Shown here piece by piece: positions 45,081 through 53,871 of a stretch of DNA of 64,000 nucleotides. Within the stretch, counting starts at the first letter, position 1. Every line of letters starts with the position of its first letter. The DNA comes from Christiangramia flava JLT2011 (GTDB lineage: Bacteria; Bacteroidota; Bacteroidia; Flavobacteriales; Flavobacteriaceae). Made by a program: the position numbers and the translations under genes. The notes below the pieces were generated by a model. The model made no database searches. It was not told the origin of the DNA and saw only the letters and a program-made list of their open reading frames with translations. The DNA is taken from positions 2,690,001 to 2,754,000 of the forward strand of contig NZ_CP016359.1 in the NCBI RefSeq assembly GCF_001951155.1, read 5' to 3'.

Positions 45081-45911
45081 TTATTTAACTTTTTTCTGTT
45101 CTCTTTTATACATGATCGAGGAAATGATGATACTTACCTCGTAAAGAATCAATACCGGAATCGCCACAATGATCTGGCTTACGATATCTGGCGGAGTAAT
45201 AATTGCTGAAACAACCAATACGACCACTAGAGCATATTTCCTGTATGTTTTTAAGAATTGGGGCGTGACAACCCCCACCTTCGTGAGAAAATATATCAGA
45301 ATTGGTAATTCGAAAATGAGACCACTGGCTAAAACGGAAGCCCTTACCAGGCTGATATAGCTGCTTAGGTCAAAATCGTTAAAAACCATGTCGCTTACCT
45401 GGTATTTTCCAAGAAAATTAATGGATAAAGGCGTCACGATATAATACCCGAATAAAACTCCTAAAAAGAACAGGAAAGACGTGACGAAGATAAAACCTCT
45501 GGCGTATTTCTTTTCATGAGTATGCATGGCCGGAGCAACGAATTTCCAGAATTCGTAGATCACAAACGGGAAGGCAATGATAAAACCTGCGGTTATTGAA
45601 GTCCAGACATGCGCGGAAAATTGCCCGCCCATGGTCCTACTCTGAATTCGGAAAGGCATTTCCTGGTCACAAAAACCACCTTCAATGCCGAAGAAACCAG
45701 ACATCTTACAAAGAATTCGGTAGGAAAAGAAATCGGGGTGACTAGGACCGAAAAGCAGCACATCAAAAATGAAGCTTTTCAGTATAAATGCAACCGTCGC
45801 AGCGATCACGATCGCCAGAACCGCTCTGATAATATGCCATCTCAATTCTTCCAGATGGTCTAAAAACGACATTTCGCCGCCTTCGACTTCCTGTGGAGGT
45901 AGTTGTTTCAT
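45081..45911 (-). CDS. tatC: Twin-arginine translocase subunit TatC
   Basis: Core receptor for Tat signal peptides in the inner membrane. MSFLDHLEELRWHIIRA (14-30) is the cytoplasmic N-terminal signature with the conserved glutamates, the KFVAPAMHTHEKKYARGF segment is the first conserved loop, and six membrane helices can be counted in 276 residues. A longer first periplasmic loop (about residues 55-95, with two cysteines) is typical of Bacteroidota TatC. The ATG overlaps the kdsD stop by one base. TatA is not in the window. Confidence 0.95.
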   Translation of the reverse strand: MKQLPPQEVEGGEMSFLDHLEELRWHIIRAVLAIVIAATVAFILKSFIFDVLLFGPSHPDFFSYRILCKMSGFFGIEGGFCDQEMPFRIQSRTMGGQFSAHVWTSITAGFIIAFPFVIYEFWKFVAPAMHTHEKKYARGFIFVTSFLFFLGVLFGYYIVTPLSINFLGKYQVSDMVFNDFDLSSYISLVRASVLASGLIFELPILIYFLTKVGVVTPQFLKTYRKYALVVVLVVSAIITPPDIVSQIIVAIPVLILYEVSIIISSIMYKREQKKVK

Positions 45912-46876
45912 TATAAAATTCCTTCTCTGATTAAGTTGTGGATATGTACCACACCTTTATATTTTCCTTCTTTCACGGCCAGTAGCTGCGAAATTTTATT
46001 TTTTTCTAAAAGATCCAGCGCTTCTACAGCGAGCTCGTCCTCATCAATGGTCTTGGGACTGGCGCTCATAATGTCCCGCGCCTTCAGTTCCCCGATGTTC
46101 TGATGATTCTTCAGCATTCTCCGGATATCACCATCAGTAATAATCCCAATTATTTGTTCATTTTCGATCACTGCGGTCACTCCCAGCATTTTTTCTGAAA
46201 TTTCCACAATAGCCGAAGCGATATCAGTTTCCGGGGAAACCTGTGGCATCATATTCTGCCCGGCAATATCGCTTACACGCAGGTACAGCTTTTTGCCCAA
46301 TGTCCCCCCTGGATGGTATTTGGCAAAATCCTTACTCGTAAAGCCTTTCAGGTCCAACAGGCAGATCGCCAAAGCATCGCCAACCACCATTTGCGCAGTA
46401 GTGCTGGTGGTAGGGGCCAGGTTGTTCGGGCAAGCTTCTTTCTCAATATAACAATTAAGAATATGATCGGCCTCTTTTCCTAAAAATGAATCTTTATTTG
46501 CCGTGAGTGCGATCAATTTATTGTTGAAATTTTTAATAAGAGGTACCAAAACCTTGATTTCCGGACTATTTCCGCTCTTGGAAATACAGATTACCACATC
46601 GTTTTCCTGAACGATCCCCAGGTCGCCGTGAATGGCATCTGCCGCGTGCATAAATATAGCCGGTGTGCCAGTGCTGTTAAGTGTGGCAACAATTTTGTTG
46701 GCTATTATGGCACTTTTACCGATTCCGGTTACAACAACGCGACCCTGAGAATTGTAAATAGTCTCTACGGTACTTACGAAATCGGAGTCGATAAAGTTTT
46801 TTAAGTTGGAAATGGCTTGCGCCTCATTGGAAATTGTTTCTTTTGCAGAAGAAATGATTTGGTCGCTAAGTTTCAA
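45911..46876 (-). CDS. kdsD: D-arabinose-5-phosphate isomerase (KpsF/GutQ family)
   Basis: Converts ribulose-5-phosphate to arabinose-5-phosphate, the first step to Kdo. Residues ~30-170 are a SIS domain with GIGKSAIIANK and SKSGNSPE sugar-phosphate contacts, and two CBS domains fill ~205-320. At 321 residues it has the standard layout. It is the first gene of a five-gene minus-strand operon and diverges from recQ across 84 bases. Confidence 0.94.
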   Translation of the reverse strand: MKLSDQIISSAKETISNEAQAISNLKNFIDSDFVSTVETIYNSQGRVVVTGIGKSAIIANKIVATLNSTGTPAIFMHAADAIHGDLGIVQENDVVICISKSGNSPEIKVLVPLIKNFNNKLIALTANKDSFLGKEADHILNCYIEKEACPNNLAPTTSTTAQMVVGDALAICLLDLKGFTSKDFAKYHPGGTLGKKLYLRVSDIAGQNMMPQVSPETDIASAIVEISEKMLGVTAVIENEQIIGIITDGDIRRMLKNHQNIGELKARDIMSASPKTIDEDELAVEALDLLEKNKISQLLAVKEGKYKGVVHIHNLIREGIL

Positions 46877-46960
46877 ATTAGATTCAATTATCGATTGCAG
46901 GTACTAAAGAAATATGTATATTTAGTAATGCAAATGTATGTAAAATTGTAACACAATTTA

Positions 46961-49156
46961 ATGGGTTTGACCGAAATTGATTTGCACAAAGAACTGAAGC
47001 GTTACTTTGGATTCAGTCAGTTCAAAGGTCTTCAGGAACAGGTTGTAAAAAGCATAGTTCATGGTGAGGATACTTTTGTAATAATGCCTACCGGAGGTGG
47101 TAAATCTTTATGTTACCAGCTTCCCGCTTTGATTTCAGACGGCACTGCCATCGTAGTATCTCCCCTAATTGCCCTGATGAAAAACCAGGTGGATGCCATT
47201 CGAGGCATTTCCTCGGAACAGGGTGTCGCACACGTATTGAATTCCTCCCTGAATAAGACCGAAGTCAAACAGGTAAAAGACGATATCAGTAACGGCGTTT
47301 GCAAGTTATTGTACGTTGCGCCGGAATCGCTGACCAAAGAAGATTATGTAGATTTTCTCAGGGAGCAGCAAATTTCTTTCCTCGCGGTAGATGAAGCCCA
47401 TTGTATTAGTGAATGGGGGCATGATTTTAGACCGGAATACCGCAATTTGAGGCAAATTATGAAACGAATTGGCGATAATATACCAGTTATCGCGCTTACG
47501 GCTACGGCAACTCCCAAAGTTCAGGAAGACATCCTTAAAAACCTGGGAATTCCAAATGCCAATACTTTCAAGGCAAGTTTCAACAGGCCTAATCTGTATT
47601 ACGAAGTTCGCCCGAAAACCAAAAATGTCGATGCCGACATTATCCGGTTTGTGAAACAAAATGACGGGAAATCCGGGATCATTTACTGCCTGAGCAGGAA
47701 AAAAGTGGAAGAATTGGCTCAGACCCTTCAGGTAAATGGTGTCAAAGCCGTTCCTTACCATGCCGGGCTTGATGCCAAAACCAGAAGCAAACACCAGGAT
47801 ATGTTCCTGATGGAAGATATCGATGTGGTGGTTGCAACCATCGCGTTCGGGATGGGAATTGACAAGCCAGATGTTCGTTTTGTGATCCATCATGATATTC
47901 CGAAAAGTATCGAAAGTTATTACCAGGAAACCGGAAGAGCCGGTCGTGATGGAGGAGAAGGTCACTGTCTCGCGTTTTATTCCTATAAAGACATTGAAAA
48001 ACTGGAAAAATTCATGAGCGGTAAACCGGTTGCCGAACAGGAGATCGGGCATGCTTTGCTTCAGGAAGTGGTGGCGTATGCCGAAACTTCGGTTTCCAGG
48101 AGAAAGTTCATCCTGCATTATTTTGGAGAAGATTTCGATGATGTTCAGGGAGAAGGTGCTGCGATGGATGACAACGTCAGAAATCCCAAAAAGAAACATG
48201 AAGCCGGCAGAGATCTGGAATTGCTGCTGAAGGTGGTAAAAGAGACCAAAGAACTTTATAAAGCCAAGGAAGTTGTTAAAACGCTGATTGGTAAAAGCAA
48301 CGCGCTGATTCTTTCTCATAAAACCGATGAGCACGCGCTCTTTGGCGCCGGGAAGAACCAAGAAGGCAAATACTGGATGGCTTTAGTGAGACAGGCGCTG
48401 GTTGCTGGATTTCTTCGGAAGGATATTGAAACCTACGGAGTCATCAAATTAACTCCGGAAGGGGAGAAATTTTTGAAAAAGCCAGTTTCTTTCCAGATGA
48501 CTGAGGATCATATTTTTGATGATAGTACAGAAGACTCGGCTGCTTCATCAAAAGCCCCCGCGGCGGTAGACGCTCAGCTGGTGAAAATGCTGAAAGAGCT
48601 TCGGAAAAAAGTGGCCAAGCGAAAAGAATTGCCGCCTTTCGTTATCTTCCAGGATCCCTCTATCGAAGATATGGCATTGAAATATCCTACGAGTATCGAG
48701 GAACTGAGCAATATTCACGGGGTAGGAGAAGGAAAGGCCAAAAAATACGGTCAGGACTTTGTAGATCTTATCTCCCGGTATGTGGAAGATAATGATATCA
48801 CGCGCCCAGATGACCTGGTGGTGAAATCTACTGGAGCCAATAGCGGACTCAAATTATTCATCATCCAGAGTGTAGATCGAAAATTGCCTTTACCTGATAT
48901 CGCTTCGGCAAAAGGTATGGAAATGCCGGAATTCATTAAGGAAATGGAGGCCATTGTGTATAGTGGCACCAAGCTGAACATCAATTATTATATCGATGAG
49001 ATCCTTGATGAAGACCAGCAGGAAGAGCTGCATGAATACTTCCTCGAGGCAGAAACCGATAAAATCGATGAAGCTATGGAAGAGTTCGATGGTGATTATG
49101 AAGATGAAGAACTGCGACTTTTCCGTATCAAGTTCATTAGTGAAGTCGCTAATTAG
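46961..49156 (+). CDS. recQ: ATP-dependent DNA helicase RecQ
   Basis: 3'-5' DNA helicase for recombination and fork repair. Walker A PTGGGKS (43-49), DEAH box VDEAHCISEWGHDF (143-156), motif III TATATPK, and motif VI QETGRAGRDGG are intact. The RecQ-Ct region has SRRKFILHYFGEDF but none of the four zinc-binding cysteines expected there, which seems to be a lineage trait of Flavobacteriia. A winged-helix region and an HRDC domain (~537-612, with IHGVGEGKAKKYG) follow, plus about 115 extra acidic C-terminal residues. Its stop overlaps the convergent lipoprotein gene by four bases. Confidence 0.95.
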   Translation: MGLTEIDLHKELKRYFGFSQFKGLQEQVVKSIVHGEDTFVIMPTGGGKSLCYQLPALISDGTAIVVSPLIALMKNQVDAIRGISSEQGVAHVLNSSLNKTEVKQVKDDISNGVCKLLYVAPESLTKEDYVDFLREQQISFLAVDEAHCISEWGHDFRPEYRNLRQIMKRIGDNIPVIALTATATPKVQEDILKNLGIPNANTFKASFNRPNLYYEVRPKTKNVDADIIRFVKQNDGKSGIIYCLSRKKVEELAQTLQVNGVKAVPYHAGLDAKTRSKHQDMFLMEDIDVVVATIAFGMGIDKPDVRFVIHHDIPKSIESYYQETGRAGRDGGEGHCLAFYSYKDIEKLEKFMSGKPVAEQEIGHALLQEVVAYAETSVSRRKFILHYFGEDFDDVQGEGAAMDDNVRNPKKKHEAGRDLELLLKVVKETKELYKAKEVVKTLIGKSNALILSHKTDEHALFGAGKNQEGKYWMALVRQALVAGFLRKDIETYGVIKLTPEGEKFLKKPVSFQMTEDHIFDDSTEDSAASSKAPAAVDAQLVKMLKELRKKVAKRKELPPFVIFQDPSIEDMALKYPTSIEELSNIHGVGEGKAKKYGQDFVDLISRYVEDNDITRPDDLVVKSTGANSGLKLFIIQSVDRKLPLPDIASAKGMEMPEFIKEMEAIVYSGTKLNINYYIDEILDEDQQEELHEYFLEAETDKIDEAMEEFDGDYEDEELRLFRIKFISEVAN

Positions 49157-49941
49157 CGCCCTCCAACCGATCTTAAATCATCGATACAGGCTTCTTTTAA
49201 TGTTGGAACTCCCGTTCCGCCATTGATCACATCTATCGCGCTGCTTCCAAATTCAATTGATGCCCGCATAAGGCAGCCATCCACTTTGCAATGCCCGTCG
49301 TTTCCGGAGTCTTCGTGATCACTTGTAGGGGCCGTGCCAAGATTTACCAGTCCAAACAAATGACCAAATTCATGGTTTAAGGTCGCTGTTTCAATGATAG
49401 CACGGGAAGGCGCACCAGCTTTGGAAGCAAAATCCCTGATGGTTTTTTCATAGATGACCATCGAAGTATTTCTAAAAGCTGAACCTAAAACAAATTTGTC
49501 ATCGCTGTCTTTCTCATTACTGCCATCGGCAAAATAGATCCAAACAGCAATTTCGTCACCGGCATTGTAGGAAGTACGCTCTTCCTTTTCAATATCCACG
49601 ATCTCATCAATATCAAAAGGAGCATTCCCTGAAGTGCTTACAGAACGAAGATTGATCTCAATGCCGTCTGGCTTATACGTGCGTTCCTGTAAAAAACTCT
49701 TGAAATTCTGAATGGCCTCATCTGTAGGTCGAAAACCGTCAACAAAAACCATTTCAATATACATGGAAGTAAATTTGCTGTCGCTCAAGAGGTCGCTGGC
49801 CGATGATCCCAGAGACTTCAGGTTTGCTGATTTATCCACAGTTGGCGTTCCACCGGAGCCATCAGGATTGTCTTCTTTAGAACAGGAAATCAGGATACTT
49901 ATGGAAAAAAAGAGGATGAGTAGTTTTCTGTAATTTTTCAT
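49153..49941 (-). CDS. Metalloprotease-like lipoprotein
   Basis: A 262-residue secreted protein with a lipoprotein signal peptide: hydrophobic 7-18 then ISC with the acylated Cys20, followed by charged SKEDN. The zinc motif HEFGHLFGL (190-198) supplies His190, Glu191 and His194 in the HExxHxxG pattern of metzincins. A downstream His209 or Asp211 may be the third ligand and GCLM at 223-225 a Met-turn. The Cys218/Cys223 pair could form a disulfide. Substrate unknown. It converges with recQ (four-base overlap). Confidence 0.78.
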   Translation of the reverse strand: MKNYRKLLILFFSISILISCSKEDNPDGSGGTPTVDKSANLKSLGSSASDLLSDSKFTSMYIEMVFVDGFRPTDEAIQNFKSFLQERTYKPDGIEINLRSVSTSGNAPFDIDEIVDIEKEERTSYNAGDEIAVWIYFADGSNEKDSDDKFVLGSAFRNTSMVIYEKTIRDFASKAGAPSRAIIETATLNHEFGHLFGLVNLGTAPTSDHEDSGNDGHCKVDGCLMRASIEFGSSAIDVINGGTGVPTLKEACIDDLRSVGGR

Positions 49942-49984
49942 GAACTTCTTTTAGAGCACTTGCAAAAATATAAATTTCAATTGG

Positions 49985-50683
49985 TTAGAGCGGTCTCAAC
50001 TCTGCGAGATAATCGTAATGTTCACCTTCTTTTACGATGGTACATTGAAAATTATTGTCTTCCGCGGCTTTTTTTAAGGTTTCAGGGTCGATGTAGAGCC
50101 AGTCAAATGCTTCAGATGAATGGTCTTTCCAGGATATCTGGAACTGCATTTCGCCGTAGTACTCTTCGAAAATTTCTGGTTCTTCATCCAACAGGAAAAT
50201 AAGGTCTGAAGAATCCATCAGGATTTTACCGTTTTCATTCAGCAGTTTTCGACATTGCTGAAAGAACTTCGGAAGGTTTTCTGTTCTGCCAATGATTCCG
50301 CTGCCATTCATTAGGAACAACAAGGTATCAAACCGGCCGTTTTCAATTTTATAGAAATCCTGAACTTGCGCCTGGGAAAATCCTCTTTTTTTAGCAATTT
50401 CAACAGAAGCTTCAGAAATATCAATTCCCGTAACCTCCAGCCCTTTTTTCTGAAGATACAGCGAGTGGCTTCCCACACTACATCCCACATCGAGAACAGT
50501 TCCTTCGCACATTTCCAGTGCTGCCTGTTCCAGGACAGGCATTTCAGCATAATCGCGGAATAAATAGGCTACCGGGATAGTATCATCATCAAAATCTGGA
50601 GACTTTACCGTAATAGGGGTTTGGTCTTCGTTAAAATAGTAGGCTTTTGCGGCCTCACCGAATATATCCTTATTTTTGCTCAA
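49985..50683 (-). CDS. Class I SAM-dependent methyltransferase
   Basis: A 232-residue methyltransferase. VLDVGCSVGSHSLYL near residue 64 is motif I, GIDISEASVEIA motif II, and FDTLLFLMNGSGIIG strand 4, where an NGSG replaces the usual H. It starts MSKNKDIFGEA from a TTG at 50683, the very base where the divergent CxxCxxCC gene begins. Substrate is unknown. Alternative later starts would remove conserved-looking N-terminal sequence, so the shared start is kept. Confidence 0.78.
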   Translation of the reverse strand: MSKNKDIFGEAAKAYYFNEDQTPITVKSPDFDDDTIPVAYLFRDYAEMPVLEQAALEMCEGTVLDVGCSVGSHSLYLQKKGLEVTGIDISEASVEIAKKRGFSQAQVQDFYKIENGRFDTLLFLMNGSGIIGRTENLPKFFQQCRKLLNENGKILMDSSDLIFLLDEEPEIFEEYYGEMQFQISWKDHSSEAFDWLYIDPETLKKAAEDNNFQCTIVKEGEHYDYLAELRPL

Positions 50684-51174
50684 TGGAAGAAATTTTGAAA
50701 CAGTTGCCAGAGAAGGCCAAAGGTATGAAGAAGCAGCATAAAAAGTTCTTCGCCAGGCTGAAAAAAAAGCCGCCTAAAAACCTCGATGCCGTGATGCAGG
50801 AATTGCACGAGGAGGAGTTCCAGCAAACTAACTGCCTGGAATGTGCAAATTGTTGCAAGACAACCGGTCCCTTATTTACCCAAAAAGACATTGAGCGCCT
50901 GAGCAAGCACTTCCGCATGAAGCCAGGTGAATTCATTGATTCTTACCTTCGCATCGATGAAGACAAGGATTATGTTTTGCAGAATTTGCCCTGCCCGTTC
51001 CTGGGAGCCGATAATTACTGCATGGTATACGAAGTACGACCAAAGGCCTGTCGCGAATACCCGCATACCGACCGAAAAGATTTCCATAAAATTGCCAATA
51101 TCACCCTGAAGAATACCGCCATTTGTCCCGCCGCTTTCAATATCGTGGAAAAAATGAGGGCGAATTTGCCTTAA
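50683..51174 (+). CDS. YkgJ-family CxxCxxCC metal-binding protein
   Basis: A 163-residue protein with the family motif CLECANCC (51-58) and further cysteines in CPFLGADNYC (104-113) and ACREYP (Cys123). The eight-cysteine pattern suggests binding of zinc or an iron-sulfur cluster. Its first 30 residues are lysine-rich. ATG 50683 is used in preference to a frame from 50647 that has no support. Function is not established; members may act in protein modification or metal handling. No intergenic space separates it from the divergent methyltransferase. Confidence 0.85.
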   Translation: MEEILKQLPEKAKGMKKQHKKFFARLKKKPPKNLDAVMQELHEEEFQQTNCLECANCCKTTGPLFTQKDIERLSKHFRMKPGEFIDSYLRIDEDKDYVLQNLPCPFLGADNYCMVYEVRPKACREYPHTDRKDFHKIANITLKNTAICPAAFNIVEKMRANLP

Positions 51175-51335
51175 AGAACGATGATGAAGTACTGAACCCC
51201 CGAAATGCTATTCTTTTTTCGTTTCTCAATACTGCGTTTATTCCAGGATAAGTCTCAAGATTTCTGGAACACAGCCTTGCAGTAATCCTCTAATTCCTAT
51301 TGATACTTTGAAAAAGCGTAAACACTGGAAGCGAT

Positions 51336-52565
51336 TTAATATAACAGGTATTTTTTCCTGATATTTTTGAACCTCTGAAGCCCGGGCTCCCAGCTTTTCC
51401 GGATATCTTCTTCGGAAACACCATTTTCTATCTGCTGCTGCAGGTCATTCGTTCCCGCCAGCTTCGGAAAGAAATTGTTGAAAAAAGCAGTTTTATCTGA
51501 AGTATTCTCGTACGCATGGATCAGCCATTTTAATTCGATACGCTCCAGGCCTGGTGCTGTCGTAAGATCCATTCCGTAGCATTTTTCACCGGAATGTTTC
51601 GGGTAAGCCGCCCCGGGCATAGGCTGTGGTGTATAAGAATAGGCATATTTCTCCTGGTTTAGATATGGTGAACCGAAAACCTGAAACTGCTTATTAGTTC
51701 CCCTCCCCGCGTTTACAGTAGTTCCTTCGAAAAAACAAAGGCTAGGATAGAGGTTGATGGACTGATCGTTAGGCAAATTCGGGGAAGGTTTTACCGGCAA
51801 ATGATAAGATTTCTCGTGATCATAATTTCCAAGTTTGATCACCTCGAGGTCACAGGCGAGTCCGTTTTCCAGCCATTTTTCACCATTGATCATTTGGGCG
51901 TACTCGCCAATGCTCATTCCGTAAACGATCGGGACCGGGTGTAGCCCGACAAAACTGGTATTTTCAGGTTCCATCACAGGCCCGTCAACATAATTTCCAT
52001 TCGGGTTCGGGCGGTCCAGAACCAGGACTTTTTTAGAATTTTCAGCAGCCGCTTCCATGATATAATGCAGCGTGGATAGGTAGGTATAAAATCTCGCGCC
52101 TACATCCTGAATATCAAAAACCAGGACATCGATTCCTTCCAGGTCCTCGGAAGTTGGTTTTTTGTGTTTTCCGTAAAGGGAGATAATGGGGAGATTGGTC
52201 TTTTCATCGATCCCATCAGAAACTTTTTCGCCCGCATCGGCTTCCCCTCGAAAACCATGTTCCGGAGCAAAAACTTTCTGGATCCTGATATTTCTGCTCA
52301 AAAGCGTATCCACCAGATGCACGTATGCTCCATTTTGATTCGGTATCACCGAAGTCTGATTACCCACGATTGCCACATTCCTGTCTTTTAAAAATGGCAG
52401 GTATTCCTCCAGTTTTTCTGCAGCCAGCACAATTTTTTCAGAAGTCTCAGGTTTGGTTTGAAGCTGGGCTTCCTCGTTATTTTTGTTTTCTTTGCTGGTA
52501 TTCGCACAGGAAAGCATCGCGAAAAGAAAGAATAAAAATGTAATTTTGGGCAATCTCTTAATCAT
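51336..52565 (-). CDS. NamZ-type (DUF1343) exo-beta-N-acetylmuramidase-like lipoprotein
   Basis: A 409-residue lipoprotein with hydrophobic 8-18 and lipobox MLSC (Cys20). The mature part carries the DUF1343 landmarks: NQTSVIPNQNG, KVFAPEHGFRG, LPIISLYGKHKKPT, DVLVFDIQDVGARFYTY, VLDRPNPNG and NAGRGTNKQFQ. NamZ enzymes of this family remove terminal MurNAc from peptidoglycan fragments, so a role in cell-wall recycling in the periplasm is likely. It is divergent from the permease gene with only six bases between start codons. Confidence 0.87.
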   Translation of the reverse strand: MIKRLPKITFLFFLFAMLSCANTSKENKNNEEAQLQTKPETSEKIVLAAEKLEEYLPFLKDRNVAIVGNQTSVIPNQNGAYVHLVDTLLSRNIRIQKVFAPEHGFRGEADAGEKVSDGIDEKTNLPIISLYGKHKKPTSEDLEGIDVLVFDIQDVGARFYTYLSTLHYIMEAAAENSKKVLVLDRPNPNGNYVDGPVMEPENTSFVGLHPVPIVYGMSIGEYAQMINGEKWLENGLACDLEVIKLGNYDHEKSYHLPVKPSPNLPNDQSINLYPSLCFFEGTTVNAGRGTNKQFQVFGSPYLNQEKYAYSYTPQPMPGAAYPKHSGEKCYGMDLTTAPGLERIELKWLIHAYENTSDKTAFFNNFFPKLAGTNDLQQQIENGVSEEDIRKSWEPGLQRFKNIRKKYLLY

Positions 52566-52571
52566 AGACTA

Positions 52572-53804
52572 TTGAATTTCGAGTATTTCGTCGTTAAACG
52601 GCTAATTAGTACTAAAAAGTATAAAAGTAGTATTTCTGCTCCTATCATAAAAATCGCGATCACAGCTATTGCGATCGGGGTGGTGATGATGTTGGTTTCG
52701 TTCGCGACAGGTCTCGGTTTGCAGGAAAAGATTCGCGACAAGATCGCGGCTTTCAATGGGCACATCAGTATTTCCAGTTTCGATAATAACAATTCAAAGG
52801 TGACGCTGATGCCGGTTTCGAAAGAACAGGATTTTTATCCTGAATTTCAGTCGGTTTCCGGGATCAGGCATGTGCAGGCAGTAGCAACCAAATTTGCGGT
52901 CATTCGTACAGAAACCGATTTTGAAGGTGTGGTAGTAAAGGGTGTCGGCGAGGATTATGACTGGAATTATTTCAAAGATTTTATCGTGCAAGGGGAAATT
53001 CCTGATTTCTCCGGAAAACTGAACGATGAGGTCCTCATTTCAGAATATCTCGCGAATAGGCTAAATCTGAAGCTTGGAGATCGTATCAATACGTTTTTCA
53101 TGCGCTCAGACAGTGATCGCCCTTTGCAGCGCGGTTTCCGGGTAGCAGGAATTTATGATTCCGGTTTTCAGGAATTTGATGAATTATACGTGATAGCTGA
53201 TATAAGGCACATCCAGCGTATTAATAAGTGGGACGATAACCAGGTTGGTGCCTTCGAAGTTTTCGTGGATAACTTTGACGAAATTGATCAGAAAGGAAAC
53301 GAAATCTATGAAAATACCAGTTCGCTTTTGGATACCCAGACCATCAGCCAGAAATACTATTCCATATTCGAATGGCTTTCGTTATTCGATTTTAATATAG
53401 CCTTGATCATCGGGATCATGATCCTGGTGGCGGGTATCAATATGATCACCGCGCTGCTGGTACTTATTCTGGAACGTACCCAGATGATCGGGATTTTTAA
53501 GGCTTTAGGTGCGGCAGACTGGAGTATTCGGAAAATATTCTTATTTAACGCAGGCTATTTGATAATTCTGGGCCTTTTTTGGGGGAACCTGATTGGTCTC
53601 GGGTTATTACTGGCTCAGAAGTATTTCAAGCTCGTACCGCTGGATCCGCGAACCTATTACGTGACCGAAGTGCCAATTTACCTGAACTGGGACTATATTC
53701 TGTTCGTAAACATCGGGACTTTACTGCTTTGTATGCTAATGTTGCTGGTACCTTCCATCATCATTTCCCGAATTTCTCCGGTGAAGGCAATCAAGTTCGA
53801 TTAA
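52572..53804 (+). CDS. LolC/LolE-like ABC transporter permease
   Basis: A 410-residue FtsX-type permease. The first helix is ~23-46 (SAPIIKIAITAIAIGV), a large periplasmic MacB-like domain fills ~60-265, and three C-terminal helices (~273-300, 320-350, 372-397) form the FtsX domain ending SRISPVKAIKFD. Proteins of this layout release mature lipoproteins from the inner membrane with LolD. The start is TTG 52572, supported by the typical MNFEYFVVKRL beginning. The ATPase partner is not adjacent. Confidence 0.88.
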   Translation: MNFEYFVVKRLISTKKYKSSISAPIIKIAITAIAIGVVMMLVSFATGLGLQEKIRDKIAAFNGHISISSFDNNNSKVTLMPVSKEQDFYPEFQSVSGIRHVQAVATKFAVIRTETDFEGVVVKGVGEDYDWNYFKDFIVQGEIPDFSGKLNDEVLISEYLANRLNLKLGDRINTFFMRSDSDRPLQRGFRVAGIYDSGFQEFDELYVIADIRHIQRINKWDDNQVGAFEVFVDNFDEIDQKGNEIYENTSSLLDTQTISQKYYSIFEWLSLFDFNIALIIGIMILVAGINMITALLVLILERTQMIGIFKALGAADWSIRKIFLFNAGYLIILGLFWGNLIGLGLLLAQKYFKLVPLDPRTYYVTEVPIYLNWDYILFVNIGTLLLCMLMLLVPSIIISRISPVKAIKFD

Positions 53805-53871
53805 ACCGGAATTTGTAAACCCGGTAAGAGGAAATTGATATTTTTTACCTTTACATTCTCAAAAACATCTA

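Noticed and set aside
46877..46960. Specific promoters between kdsD and recQ
   Set aside because: Boxes such as TAAAATTG are off the consensus and no convincing paired -33 element was found, though promoters must be here.
47306..48361. 351-codon antisense frame inside recQ
   Set aside because: It overlaps the well-supported RecQ helicase domain; composition is that of an antisense shadow with no recognisable domain.
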